Under the pieces are notes generated by a model. That model was not told the origin of the DNA and did no database searches. It was given only the letters and a program-made list of their open reading frames with translations. From contig PYSS01000050.1 in assembly GCA_003049465.1 (NCBI GenBank), positions 62,001 to 126,000 on the forward strand: a DNA stretch of 64,000 nt, written 5' to 3'. Below, in pieces: positions 43,250-53,013 of the stretch; position 1 is the stretch's first letter, and each line of letters starts with the position of its first letter. This DNA is from Magnaporthiopsis rhizophila (Eukaryota; Ascomycota; Sordariomycetes; Magnaporthales; Magnaporthaceae). The translations under genes and the position numbers were made by a program.

Positions 43250-46088
43250 ATGGCGACCGCCACGTCTGTCAACAAGCCCGTCGACGTCAAACAGAAAGAC
43301 GCCGATGTGGCCCGTAAGCTCCAGGTTTACGGCATCATCTCCGCCTTCCAGCACGGAAAATACCCCTCGGTACGTGCGCGATCCCACCTTCGAGTTTGGG
43401 CGACAACGGCGGTGTCAGAGTTGCCACTGCCCTGCGCTGACATTCTAACCGCGTCCTCGTTGCCCATGAGCAGAACGACCAGATAGATGTTGCTCTCAAC
43501 AGCTTCCTAGCCTCCAAGGCCTTGGCGAGCCCCTCTGAGAAGATCTCGCCAGAGGGCAGAGCCCTTGTGGCTGACTTCAGGGACGTTGTGCGCAAGGCTC
43601 AGCACCTGATTCTGTCCAAGAACGCCGGAAACCTTCTGCAGGATTTTGGCTGGCAGACATCACACTTCGACCCCAAGTCTATCCAGGCTCCTGGCGCTCC
43701 TGTTGACAAAGAGACCGCCAAAGCCCATGGAGACCGTGCCGCCGAAGGTCTCCGGACTCTGGGCAGACTCATCATAACCAACGGCCAGTTCCGTAAACTG
43801 CGTAAGTCGACCCGCGTCGTAGCTGTGCCCTCTTCTTTCGCCCCTCTCGTCTACTCTTCGGTCAACTAAACAAAGACACCCCACATCTACTTAGTCAAGG
43901 ATGCGACAATCATCTTCAGGGATATGGCCGGTGACGCGGCCACCAAGGCTGCCGCAAGTGTCCGGCCCTCGGAGGCGGATCTCGCCCAAGTTGATCGCCC
44001 CGCCGATGACAACACCTGGCACGACGCTCCGGATTTTTCCAAGGGTAACCTCAAGAAACAGGTTCAGGGCGTCTACAACAAGGGGTCGGCCAACAACAAG
44101 GACTCCAACAATGACGCGGGCGCGGCTTTGACCAATGGCGCACAGGCCGGACAGGTTCGTTCGCTTCGATCATACCTATCAGATCTCTAGGTTTTCCTAC
44201 TTTTCAAGCACAGAACTAACCTCCATACCCAACTAGAAACCCACGGATGCCGTCGCGTCGGCTGCTGGCGCCTCGTCCTCGGTGCCTGTCGATCAGGACC
44301 GAGCAGAGGAGCTGACTGCCGAGGGTAAAGAGGCGGCTAGGGCGAAGACTCAAGAGTACCGGGCACGCACCAAGCGCTACTTGGAGCAGAAGATGCCCCA
44401 GGACAGGCGTGAGCAGGCCATCTGGCGCTTGAAGGTAAATGTTATATGGCATCTCCACGGATCATCACCCGTCTCTTTGACGGTACGAGTCCGCAACTGG
44501 ACGAAGGTGCTGACGGTGTGCCTAGAAAATGATCATCGAGTGCCAGCAGCACCCCGACTACCAGCACGCCATGCAGACGCTTCTCGATCTGGCCGAGCAA
44601 TATGGCCGTCACGCCAGGGTGCTCGGTCAAGAAGGCTCCGGCACCGCCAAGGAGGCCAGGTCGTCCAGCCTCGGCCAAGCCGAAGCCGACTTGAAAGTTC
44701 TGATCGAGCGGTTTGCCAATGGCACATCCACGGACGATCTTTGGGCCGCCATTGGCCAGATTTACCGCGATGCCGACCGTGATCCAGAGTTGCGCGACTG
44801 GTTCAGAGACACCAATGCGTATATCCGACGGTGCCTGAAGGAGCAGGGCTACATCCTGGATGATTCGTCGACCGAAGAGTGGAACCATCTCTACGACCAC
44901 GGCAATTATCTCCTGCGGGAGAAATACAAGGCACACACAGACCGAATTGTCGACGAGATCAAGTTCCTGATCGACCAGTTTGACCAAGACCCCATGAACA
45001 AGGCCTTTGGTGAGGCTGTCAGGAAGCTGTTCAACGACCTGGGCAACGACGAGAACGGCAAGCCCAAGTTCAAGAAGCATCTCGTGAAGGACCTGACCGA
45101 CGTCATCATCCCCGCTGTTTTCGAGAACATAGCGTACGTTCCGGTCCCTCGCATCGAGTTCTCGGACCACCAGGTGGATGCGGTAATCGAAAATCTCGTC
45201 CTCGAGAGCGACAACTTCACGCCCAACCTGCTCGACGTGCACAGCGAGAACTACATGCGCTGGGGACGTAAGAAGATCACCTCGAAGAGCAAGCACTCGG
45301 TCGAAGTCCGTGTCTCGGGCATCCAGATGGATCTCCGTGATGTCAGCTACTACATCAAACGAAAGCAGGGCTTCCCGTCTCTCACGGACACAGGCCGTGG
45401 CGACATCTTCATGGGTGGAGACGGTTTCTCGTTCAAGCTCAAGATCTCAACTCCCGATGAGAAGGACGCGCAGAAGTTCTTCAGGGTCGACAAGGTTGAC
45501 GTAGATGTCAAGAACCTCAAGATCAAGCTCCACGAGTCGAAGCACAAGCTTCTGTTCAGCATCGCGCAGCCGCTTCTGCTCAAGGTGATGCGACCAGCGC
45601 TCCAGAAGGCTCTGGGCAAGGCGATTCGGGACAACTTCAACGAGCTCGACCAGCTCCTCTTCAAGCTCAAGCAGGAGGCCGACCGCGGGCTCGAGCAGGC
45701 CCAATCCGATCCGGAGAACATTCCCAACATATACAGTCGGTACGCCTCGGCTGTCCAGCGCCAGGTTCTCGAGGGGAAGAAGAAGGCGGAGAAGGTGGCA
45801 GCCGACAAGAAGGTCAACTACGCCGTGACTCAAAACGACAGCATGTTCCCTGACGTAAAGCTGCCGGGCGGCATCAGCTCAAAGGCCACCGAGTACCGCG
45901 AGCTCGCGGTCAAGGGGGATCGATGGGAGAGCCCCGTATTCTCTATCGGAAAGGCTTCCAAGAGCAACGACCTGCCGGCGCCGCCCCAGGTTGTTCGAAA
46001 GCCGCACGCAGTCGCCAGCGGTGGCCCGTCCCAGAGCAGCATTGGAGGCCAGCAATCGCTGGCGCAGCCCGGAATTCAGGCCATGTAG
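43250..46088 (+). CDS. HAM1-type protein (HAM1_N/HAM1_C, former DUF4449)
   Basis: Five exons, 43250-43369, 43474-43801, 43895-44154, 44237-44434 and 44526-46088, give 822 residues. The N-terminal half is helical, with a linker rich in Asn, Ala and Gly between about 195 and 260. The C-terminal ~500 residues form a large region with KLFNDLGNDENGKPKFKKH and SVEVRVSGIQMDLRDVSYYIKRKQGFPSLTDTGRGDI, as in the fungal HAM1_C family. Lipid-transfer (BPI/TULIP-like) folding has been suggested for such proteins, which I treat as unproven for this gene. The end is Gly/Ser-rich. The role in the cell is not established; I know no firm function. All five exons close in frame with GT-AG introns (82-104 nt), and none of the introns has an open alternative that retains the conserved frame. 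Confidence 0.85.
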
Positions 46089-46877
46089 CAGGCATGACTG
46101 ACCCCGGTCCTCATATGTTTGCGTCGGATCTGTCTTGATTCTACCCGATTCTCGCTCGCGACTTTCGTCTCGTCTGATTCCGTTTTCCCCACCTGTCTTT
46201 TTGGTTTCCTATGTCTCGCTTCACTGGGAACTTCGACTACCTCTTCCTGCTGCTTTTGTCTCCGGGAATAATGGCAACACAGAACCCCTCGTTTCATAGC
46301 ACGATACCTGCGATTGTCTTTTCCCCTGCGCGTGGGCTGATGCGTCGGACTAATAGTAATGACAAAAATTCACGAATTCTCAATACTAAAATCCTAACAC
46401 TCAAGTCCTTTTTCAGTGCGATGAATACCCGCAGATAGAGTCCTAAGAGTTTTAAGTGGCCTGTCTTTGCAACCAAGCCTTTGCCATGATCATGCACCAC
46501 TCCCCGACGCGCAACGATAATCTGAACCTATGTGCGAACGTCGGAAAGAAATTGGTAGGGCATGCCCTGGAGTGAAATCGTAAAACGGAATGGGGTGTGG
46601 AGGGACGCAGCCAGCCCCCACCTTACTAACAGAGGCTGTAGCTTGGCACAATGCAGTGCATACCACCTATGTCATGGAAGCCCCACCTGCTATCGATACC
46701 GATTGGAGCTGCGATTTTTTTTTTTTCGGACGTTAGCGCAGCTCGGTTGTTCGGAATCCCATGTTGCTCGCCGGTGACGCCTATATTCTTCAAAGTCCTT
46801 GGTATCACTGTGTCTCCATACAGCCACGTCCGGCCGGGTGAAGCCATAACCGTATCGGCCGCGAGACACATTCAGTA
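46089..46877. other. Intergenic between HAM1-type gene and MAK11
   Basis: Same-strand spacing of 789 bases, T-rich after the first gene. A T-run lies near 46715. No gene seen. Confidence 0.5.
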
Positions 46878-48371
46878 ATGACGATGGCGAAGCGAAAGCG
46901 AGACGCGGCGCCCCCGAGAAACGACGAGCCCTCGCAGCAGGCAAGAAAACGTTCCAAAGCTCCAGCCGTAATCGCGTCTCCATCTCCAGCCTCCGCTACT
47001 GCCCAGGTGGTGGTTCAGATTGTTGCCGGCTCCTACGACCGAGTACTCCACGGGCTCACGGCCAGCATATCAAACACGGAAGACACCCCTTCGGTCGAGT
47101 TCGCAGATACGTTTCTCCTCGATGCGCACACATCGGCCATAAAGTGCCTAGCTGTCTCGCCCCCGTCAGCGCCGGCGCCCGGGCAGAGTCAGAGCGTGAT
47201 GCTGGCGACGGGCGGGACGGACGAGAGGATCAATGTCTACACAATATCTGCGCACCCCCCGCGGCGCGATGCCCAGCAGCAGCTGATCTCGTCGCTTGCG
47301 CCGAGGCCGGTGCTGGAGAATTCAAAGAACCGGGAGTTGGGCACGCTGCTGCACCACTCGTCCACCGTCACGAAGCTATGCTTCCCGACCCGTTCCAAGC
47401 TCATGTCCGCGTCCGAGGACTCGACCATTGCCGTCACCAGGACGCGAGACTGGTCTCTCCTCTCGGCGATAAAAGCGCCCATCCCGAAGGCATGGGGGCG
47501 GCCTAGCGGCGACACGGCGCCTCTGGGTGGGGTGCCTTCAGGCGTCAACGACTTCGCCGTCCACCCCAGCATGAAGTTGATGATCAGCGTAAGCAAGGGC
47601 GAGCGGTGCATGCGTCTATGGAACCTGGTTACCGGCAAGAAGGCGGGTGTGCTCAACTTCGACAAGGACCTGCTACATCAGATGGGCGAGGGCAAGCTCT
47701 CAATGGGCGAGGGAAGGAGCGTGGTCTGGGGATCGGTCGATGGCGACGACGAATTTGCCGTTTCATTCGACCGAGAGGTCCTGGTCTACGGCATGGGCGG
47801 CACGCCCCGGTGCAGGGTTGTCGGCAGCACTAGGAACAAGGTGCACCAGGTGCGTTATGTGCAAGTGAGCGGGGACGACGCCAACTACCTGGCCGTCTCG
47901 ACTGAGGATGGCCGCATCTGCCTATACTCCACCAGAGGCGAGGATTTACAACAACCCAAAGCCGAAGAGGGGGCGGGGAAGAAGAACGAGCGGGTAGCGA
48001 CTGCCATGCTGGTCGGGGTGCTTGGAGGACGCGAGCGCGGCATGACCAGTAGGATCAAGGACTTTGTGATCCTGTCGGGGGCTGCAGCCGCGGGAGCGAA
48101 GGCTAAGAATTGCATTGTTGTCTCGGGCAGCAGCGATGGCAAGCTAGGGATATGGAGGTTAACAGGAGAGGAGCTGTCCACGGCTCACGCAGCCGGAGGC
48201 GGAAAACAGGTGGGAAAGCTGTTGGGGAGCTATGAGACGCAGAACCGCATCACGTGCGTCACGGCATTCGAGATGATACCCAGGCCGGAGGGAGCGGATG
48301 ATGAGGGCAGCGAAGAAGAGGGAGAGGACCCGACGGATGAAGATGAGGACAACAGTGACAAGGACGGATAG
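46878..48371 (+). CDS. MAK11: WD40 ribosome-biogenesis protein Mak11 (PAK1IP1 family)
   Basis: Single exon, 497 residues. After a basic N-terminus (MTMAKRKRDAAPP, probable nuclear or nucleolar signal) the protein is a WD40 propeller starting near residue 48 with QIVAGSYDRVLHGLTA. Typical WD blocks are AHTSAIKCLAVSPP, MLATGGTDERINVYTI, HHSSTVTKLCFPTRSKLMSASEDSTIAV, VNDFAVHPSMKLMISVSKGERCMRLWNLVTGKKAG and IVVSGSSDGKLGIWRL. The C-terminal ~25 residues are strongly acidic. Mak11 acts in 60S assembly and helps recruit Rlp24. The second Met (residue 3) is an equally good start. No introns. The two-turn gap of about 45 residues near 130 is an insert between blades. Confidence 0.88.
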   Translation: MTMAKRKRDAAPPRNDEPSQQARKRSKAPAVIASPSPASATAQVVVQIVAGSYDRVLHGLTASISNTEDTPSVEFADTFLLDAHTSAIKCLAVSPPSAPAPGQSQSVMLATGGTDERINVYTISAHPPRRDAQQQLISSLAPRPVLENSKNRELGTLLHHSSTVTKLCFPTRSKLMSASEDSTIAVTRTRDWSLLSAIKAPIPKAWGRPSGDTAPLGGVPSGVNDFAVHPSMKLMISVSKGERCMRLWNLVTGKKAGVLNFDKDLLHQMGEGKLSMGEGRSVVWGSVDGDDEFAVSFDREVLVYGMGGTPRCRVVGSTRNKVHQVRYVQVSGDDANYLAVSTEDGRICLYSTRGEDLQQPKAEEGAGKKNERVATAMLVGVLGGRERGMTSRIKDFVILSGAAAAGAKAKNCIVVSGSSDGKLGIWRLTGEELSTAHAAGGGKQVGKLLGSYETQNRITCVTAFEMIPRPEGADDEGSEEEGEDPTDEDEDNSDKDG

Positions 48372-49831
48372 ACGGAGTGGTGGGAGATGTTCAAAGGAGA
48401 CGCTAAAACAGCGTGAGGTGATATCGCAAGCCCCAACATCAGCATGACGATGGAGAGCTAGGTGGCGGAAACAGTAATGTATCTCAGCATCATGTCTATG
48501 GAAGATGCTCGCCGCTACTTAGGATCTATATTGCTATGCTGCGTCATGCTTCTCAGTAGCCAAAGGTTTTGTGGCCTGAGATGGGGTATGTCCCCAGGCT
48601 ACACCCACTGTCGAGGCTGTTGCCTGCTGGAGGCTGGATCGCTTCATGGTTAGCGACTCAGCGACTCATTCGCCCGCGTTAGACCGCGCCAGGGCGCTTA
48701 CTAGTATGTTGGCGGTGGAGGGCTTGACAGCCAAACCATAACAGCGCTTACTTTTTTATCCCTTTTTTTTTTTTTTTTTTTTTTTCCTCTTGCTGACTCC
48801 CTATTATCCTGCTGCCAAGCAAAACATGTGAAAATTGAGCTGCACCGGGTTGTCCGAACCGGGACTAGCGTGGTCTAGGCGATAGGTCCCGCAGGGTACG
48901 AGGGGAGCGAGACCAGCCCATCCATGCCGCTAGCGACTGCACCCCGCACAACATCCCATCCATTGACATGCGCCCGTGCCCCTCCGACACTTTTATTTTT
49001 GTTATTCATTTATTTATATTTTTTATTACTGCCCGGTTTCTTATTTGGGTTTCGTCGCCTGGGCGGGCTAACTTCTCAAGTCCTCCCCAAACACCAGTCC
49101 AAACTTCAGTGACACAGAGAACTCGAGGAATCGGGAAAGGGGAAGAAAAAGGTTAACACAGGCAAATGAAAGAAAAACATACATTCAGCCACAGCGGCAA
49201 CGCTTCAGCGCTTAAAAGTCAGTGACGCCAACCACCCGCCCGGGGGTGGGTCAGTGCCGAGTCTCCCCCCTGCCCTAGAACTAGCGGCCCCGGCAATCGA
49301 TTGCCCGACTGTGATCTCCTCCGTTACCAAGCAATCTTTGCCCGAAATCGACATTCATAGCTGAGATCCACTTGAAACGAGACAGCAGAAAACGAGAGGC
49401 TCGGGTTCGCATACGAGGTTACAACGAGGGAGGGAGAGAAGCAGAGAGAGATTGGTTGTGGTGTGTGGGTGCGGAAGAAGGGACAAAAAAAAAAAAAAAA
49501 AAAAGGGACGACAGGCGCGACGAACCCACCTGCTACCACGCTCGCCTGGGTCTTTCCCGAGCCATTGTCAGGGTCAAGCAGGCCTTTTGCTACATACAAC
49601 ATCCAAGTAACAAGTCAGTCGACGGCAACCCCCTAGAGCAATTAAGTACCCTTGTCTTTCGTCGGTCTCTAAGTATCCGTCCTGGGGCAATCGTCGTCCT
49701 CACGATATTGCAGCCAAAAAGAAGAAAAAAGAAAAAGCAACAAGAAAAACGGGGTTCAAGCCAGACTGAGCCGTGCCCTCTCCTCTATATCGTTTTTTTT
49801 TTTTTTTTAACACTCTCTCCAGCTCCTACCG
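48372..49831. other. Intergenic between MAK11 and INSIG gene
   Basis: 1.46 kb of AT-rich DNA with a T-run of about 26 (48760-48785), another T-rich run (49010-49025), A-runs near 49484-49505 and T-runs at 49792-49808. No gene is recognised; probably a 3' region followed by a promoter and leader. Confidence 0.5.
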
Positions 49832-50365
49832 ATGCCAGCCAACCCGACCCCGCCGGCGATCGTCCGACCAATCCCCCGCCGGCCCTTCAACCTCAGCCTC
49901 ACAAGCGCGACGCCGCCGGACGAAGATTCATCGCCGCCGCCAGGACCACCGCGGCCCGCCGAGGATGGCTTGCGCTCGGCACCTCGCGCGCGCGACCACG
50001 CGCGACCCCAGTTCCTGCAGAGCGGCGGCCCGTCCAATGCGCCCTCCGAGCCCGGCAGCGCCTCGCTGTCGCCCGCGCAGTCCATCATAAACCTGACCTC
50101 GTCCACCCTGTTCGGCATCTACAGCCCGACCACGACGGGCGCCGGCAGGTACAACGACCGCGACGAGCCCGGCACCCCCTGGGGCACAGGCGCCGAGTCG
50201 CCGCGCGAGCACGACCCCGAGGAGCGCGACCGCAACGAGGCTCTCGAGCGGCTCCGGGTGCGCCTCGGCGTGCCGCCCAAATCCCACACCCGCGGGCCCG
50301 CCGCCGCCGCCGCCTACGCTCTACCCTTGTCGCCGGAGCTGCCGCCCGAGCCGCAGGCCGCAGCA

Positions 50366-50398
<33 letters not shown>

Positions 50399-51268
50399 CC
50401 TGCATCCCGCTCGGGCCTTGTGCTGTCGCTTGCCGCAAAGGCCGTGCTCCTCTTCGTGCTTGGCGTGGGCTACGGCATGCTCGTCTCTAGGCTACAGGAT
50501 GAGCACGGATCGAGCCTTGACCGTGACGGCTCCCGCGGCTCTTTTTTCCCCGCAAAGGGCTCTCACGACTCACGCTACGTGGCCTTTTGGGGCTTCTCCG
50601 GGGTCCTGCTAGGCTCGCTCCTCCCGTGGTTTGACCACTTTTGGGACCAGACGTTTGGCTCGGACCAGCTGGGCCACACGCCTGAAGGTGCCGAGTCTGA
50701 CAGCTCCAGGCCCGACACCGACTGGGCGTTGGTGATCCGCGGGGTTGGCGCGTTTGCGGGGATAGTCTTTGCCATTGTGGGTACCTCTCTTTTGCTTGGA
50801 TCCCTCGTCGTATCCTGTGCTGTTATCGTCTTTTGCTAACCCAGTCCGCCGCCGCCACTCAACTCGCGCGCGCACGCCAAAAACCTCCAGCGCAAACTCC
50901 CGTGGGCATCAACCATGCAGGTGTCGCTGACTCTTGCGCTGGTGAACCCGTTCCTCTGGTACCTGATTGACCGGTCCAAGTCGGGCTTCACACTCGCGAG
51001 TGCCGTAGGCGTGGTCGGGACGGCCGTCATTGCCGGCGTCGACCCGGACATGATGCCGACGCCGACAGGGTACAGCTCGGGGCTGGCCCGGCACGACGGC
51101 TCGGGCCCGTCGTGGGCGGAGCCGCAGGGCAGCCACGCGGCCGTCGAGACGGGCATCTGGATGCTCAGCGTCCTGTTTTGCAGCTGTGTCTGCTTCGGCA
51201 ATATTGGGAGGCGGTTGGCTCTGAGAACGTCCGCGCCTACCCGAGGCCGCTGGGGCGGCTTGAAATAA
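49832..51268 (+). CDS. INSIG-family ER membrane protein
   Basis: Two exons, 49832-50776 and 50891-51268, give 440 residues. The first ~190 residues are a disordered Pro/Ser/Arg-rich extension ending in a poly-Ala stretch coded by GCA repeats (about residues 173-188). Then come membrane helices, starting around SGLVLSLAAKAVLLFVLGVGYG and YVAFWGFSGVLLGSLLPWFDH, then ALVIRGVGAFAGIVFAI|RKLPWASTMQVSLTLALVNPFLWYLIDRSKSGF, the most conserved INSIG block, across the splice. INSIG proteins hold SCAP/SREBP and/or HMG-CoA reductase in the ER and control sterol synthesis. The acceptor used here (before 50891) is chosen because an upstream acceptor (50844) breaks the conserved frame. A branch-like GCTAAC is 50 bases upstream. 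Whether this protein has the sterol-regulating role is inferred from the family. Confidence 0.88.
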
Positions 51269-51997
51269 CCAGCTAGCGGCCTTGCGTGAGCCCTGTGATA
51301 CACTGTCGATGCCCCAGGGCGCACACATTGGCCTGGGTGTCCGTTTTGAACTACCTTGCTTGCATATTACTTTGTCCCCGGCCTATGACACAAACTACAA
51401 GCATACATGTCCCGACCACACTCCCTATCCGCCTTGCTGCCTACTGTATATTGGCCTGGGCCGTCCCTGTCTGGTTTTTGCGTAGATTGTCTGGGTTACT
51501 TTGTTCTAGCTTCTGGCTCGCCCTGATTCTTGTCCGTCTCCCTGTAGCCTCTTTCATCCCAAATGTGCTACCCCTCATGAGGCCCACGTTTCTTTTTTCC
51601 TCGTGCTCCGTGTATCTACCAATCACGCGAAATGCATTATTTTATTGATGATCGGAACCCACCTAAGCTATTCCCGAACAAGAAAGCCGAGGTTGGCGCT
51701 GGTGTGCGGCACAGCTCGCGATAAATACAGCTCCGATTGGAATATGCACTCTGCGGGTGCTCTAAACCCAATAGGGCATGTAGTTTGAGCTCATCACGTG
51801 GAGATAACCATGATAGAGCGCAATTGACGCCGCGACACGGATTGGACATCACCACAGAAGGTTGCGCATCCAAGCCTTTTTTTCTTGACAAAGCTTGCTT
51901 CCTGCATCGAGACAGGAAACCCCAGGCGATTCACAAGCCAACAGGAAACAGCCCAGTCTCCATCCCTTCGCTACATACGCCAAGCCGGCCCAGCAAG
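51269..51997. other. Intergenic between INSIG gene and TIM9
   Basis: About 730 bases, mixed composition. Contains no recognisable gene; probably INSIG 3' UTR and TIM9 promoter. Confidence 0.5.
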
Positions 51998-52459
51998 ATG
52001 GACCAGTGAGCCAGCATGGGATCCCCCAATATCCTATCGACTTGGGCAAGCTCGCCCTGCTAACTGTTCCTGTCTGTCTGCCCAGCCTGACTCCCGCGGA
52101 GGCCAAGGAGCTGGAGGCTCGTATGCAGAAGAGGCAGGTCAAGGAGTTTGTTGGCGTAAGTTGTGCGGAAATCTGCGGGAGAAGGGGTGGGGGGAAAAAA
52201 AAAGGAAAGAAGAAAAAATTCTCCCACCAAATATGGACGCTGACCGGGCGACCTCCCTCCCACCACGCAGCTCTTCAGCAACCTCGTCGACCACTGCTTC
52301 ATGTCGTGCATCGACGACTTCACCTCCAAGTCGCTCTCGTCGCGCGAGACGGGCTGCGTCGCCCGCTGCGTCCAGAAGGACATGGCCGCCGCCCAGCGCC
52401 TCAGCGAGCGCTTCCAGGAGCACAACGCCGCCCAGATGGCCAACCAACAACAACAATAA
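51998..52459 (+). CDS. TIM9: Mitochondrial inner membrane translocase chaperone Tim9
   Basis: Three exons, 51998-52005 (8 nt), 52086-52155 and 52271-52459, give 88 residues, the usual length for a small Tim. The spliced start is MDHLTPAEAKELEARMQKRQVKEFVG. The twin CX3C motif is Cys35-FMS-Cys39 and Cys55-VAR-Cys59, and LVDHCFMSCIDDFTSKSLSSRE identifies the Tim9 branch. In the intermembrane space Tim9-Tim10 hexamers chaperone hydrophobic carrier proteins to TIM22. The final Gln-rich tail (NQQQQ) is probably disordered. The 8-nt first exon codes only Met-Asp and two bases of a third codon, so it is easily missed by gene finders. Both introns are GT-AG; the first has a GCTAAC branch point 20 nt before the acceptor. 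Confidence 0.93.
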
Positions 52460-53013
52460 TGAACGACCCCTGTTGTGGTATTGTCGCTCGTCCCACCTGT
52501 ATAATTACGACCTTGTCATGATGACCGAGGAGGAGGAGAAGGGGAGGAGGCTTCTGGATGATGAAAATTTCCACTTTTGTGATGGACTCCCCCATGCTCA
52601 TGTTTTCGTTTTATACTGCATTCTTCTCACAAGGTTCTCGATATGAAAAACAAATCAAAAAAGAGATAGAGAGAAACTGAATCCAAATTAACCCGATACA
52701 AAGCGGGTACAAAGAATCCCACAGACTGGGCTGCAATTCTGCCCCATAGTAAAAATCCGACAACTCCTGGATATTATAAACGCGTTTCGACGCACGACGG
52801 ACTTCCTGCACTCGGGTATACCAAACATCCATCTGCTAGTCAGTCCTTCTATCTGTAGGTATTGTCCTTGCGTTTCCCAAAGTCACAACTCCAGCCCGCC
52901 ATGGAAAGGGTTAAAAACAAGGAGACGACAAAACCGAAGAACTCAGGGCTTGTTAGATCTATCGTTCATACAATATCGAAGCAGACAAAAAATCTTGTTT
53001 GTGGTCGTCACAT
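52460..53013. other. Convergent 3' intergenic region TIM9 / NUP188
   Basis: Separates the 3' ends of TIM9 (+) and NUP188 (-). AT-rich. No gene seen. Confidence 0.5.

Noticed and set aside
44442..45296. 284-codon - strand frame opposite the HAM1-type gene
   Set aside because: Antisense shadow with no motif; the + strand frame joins four upstream exons.
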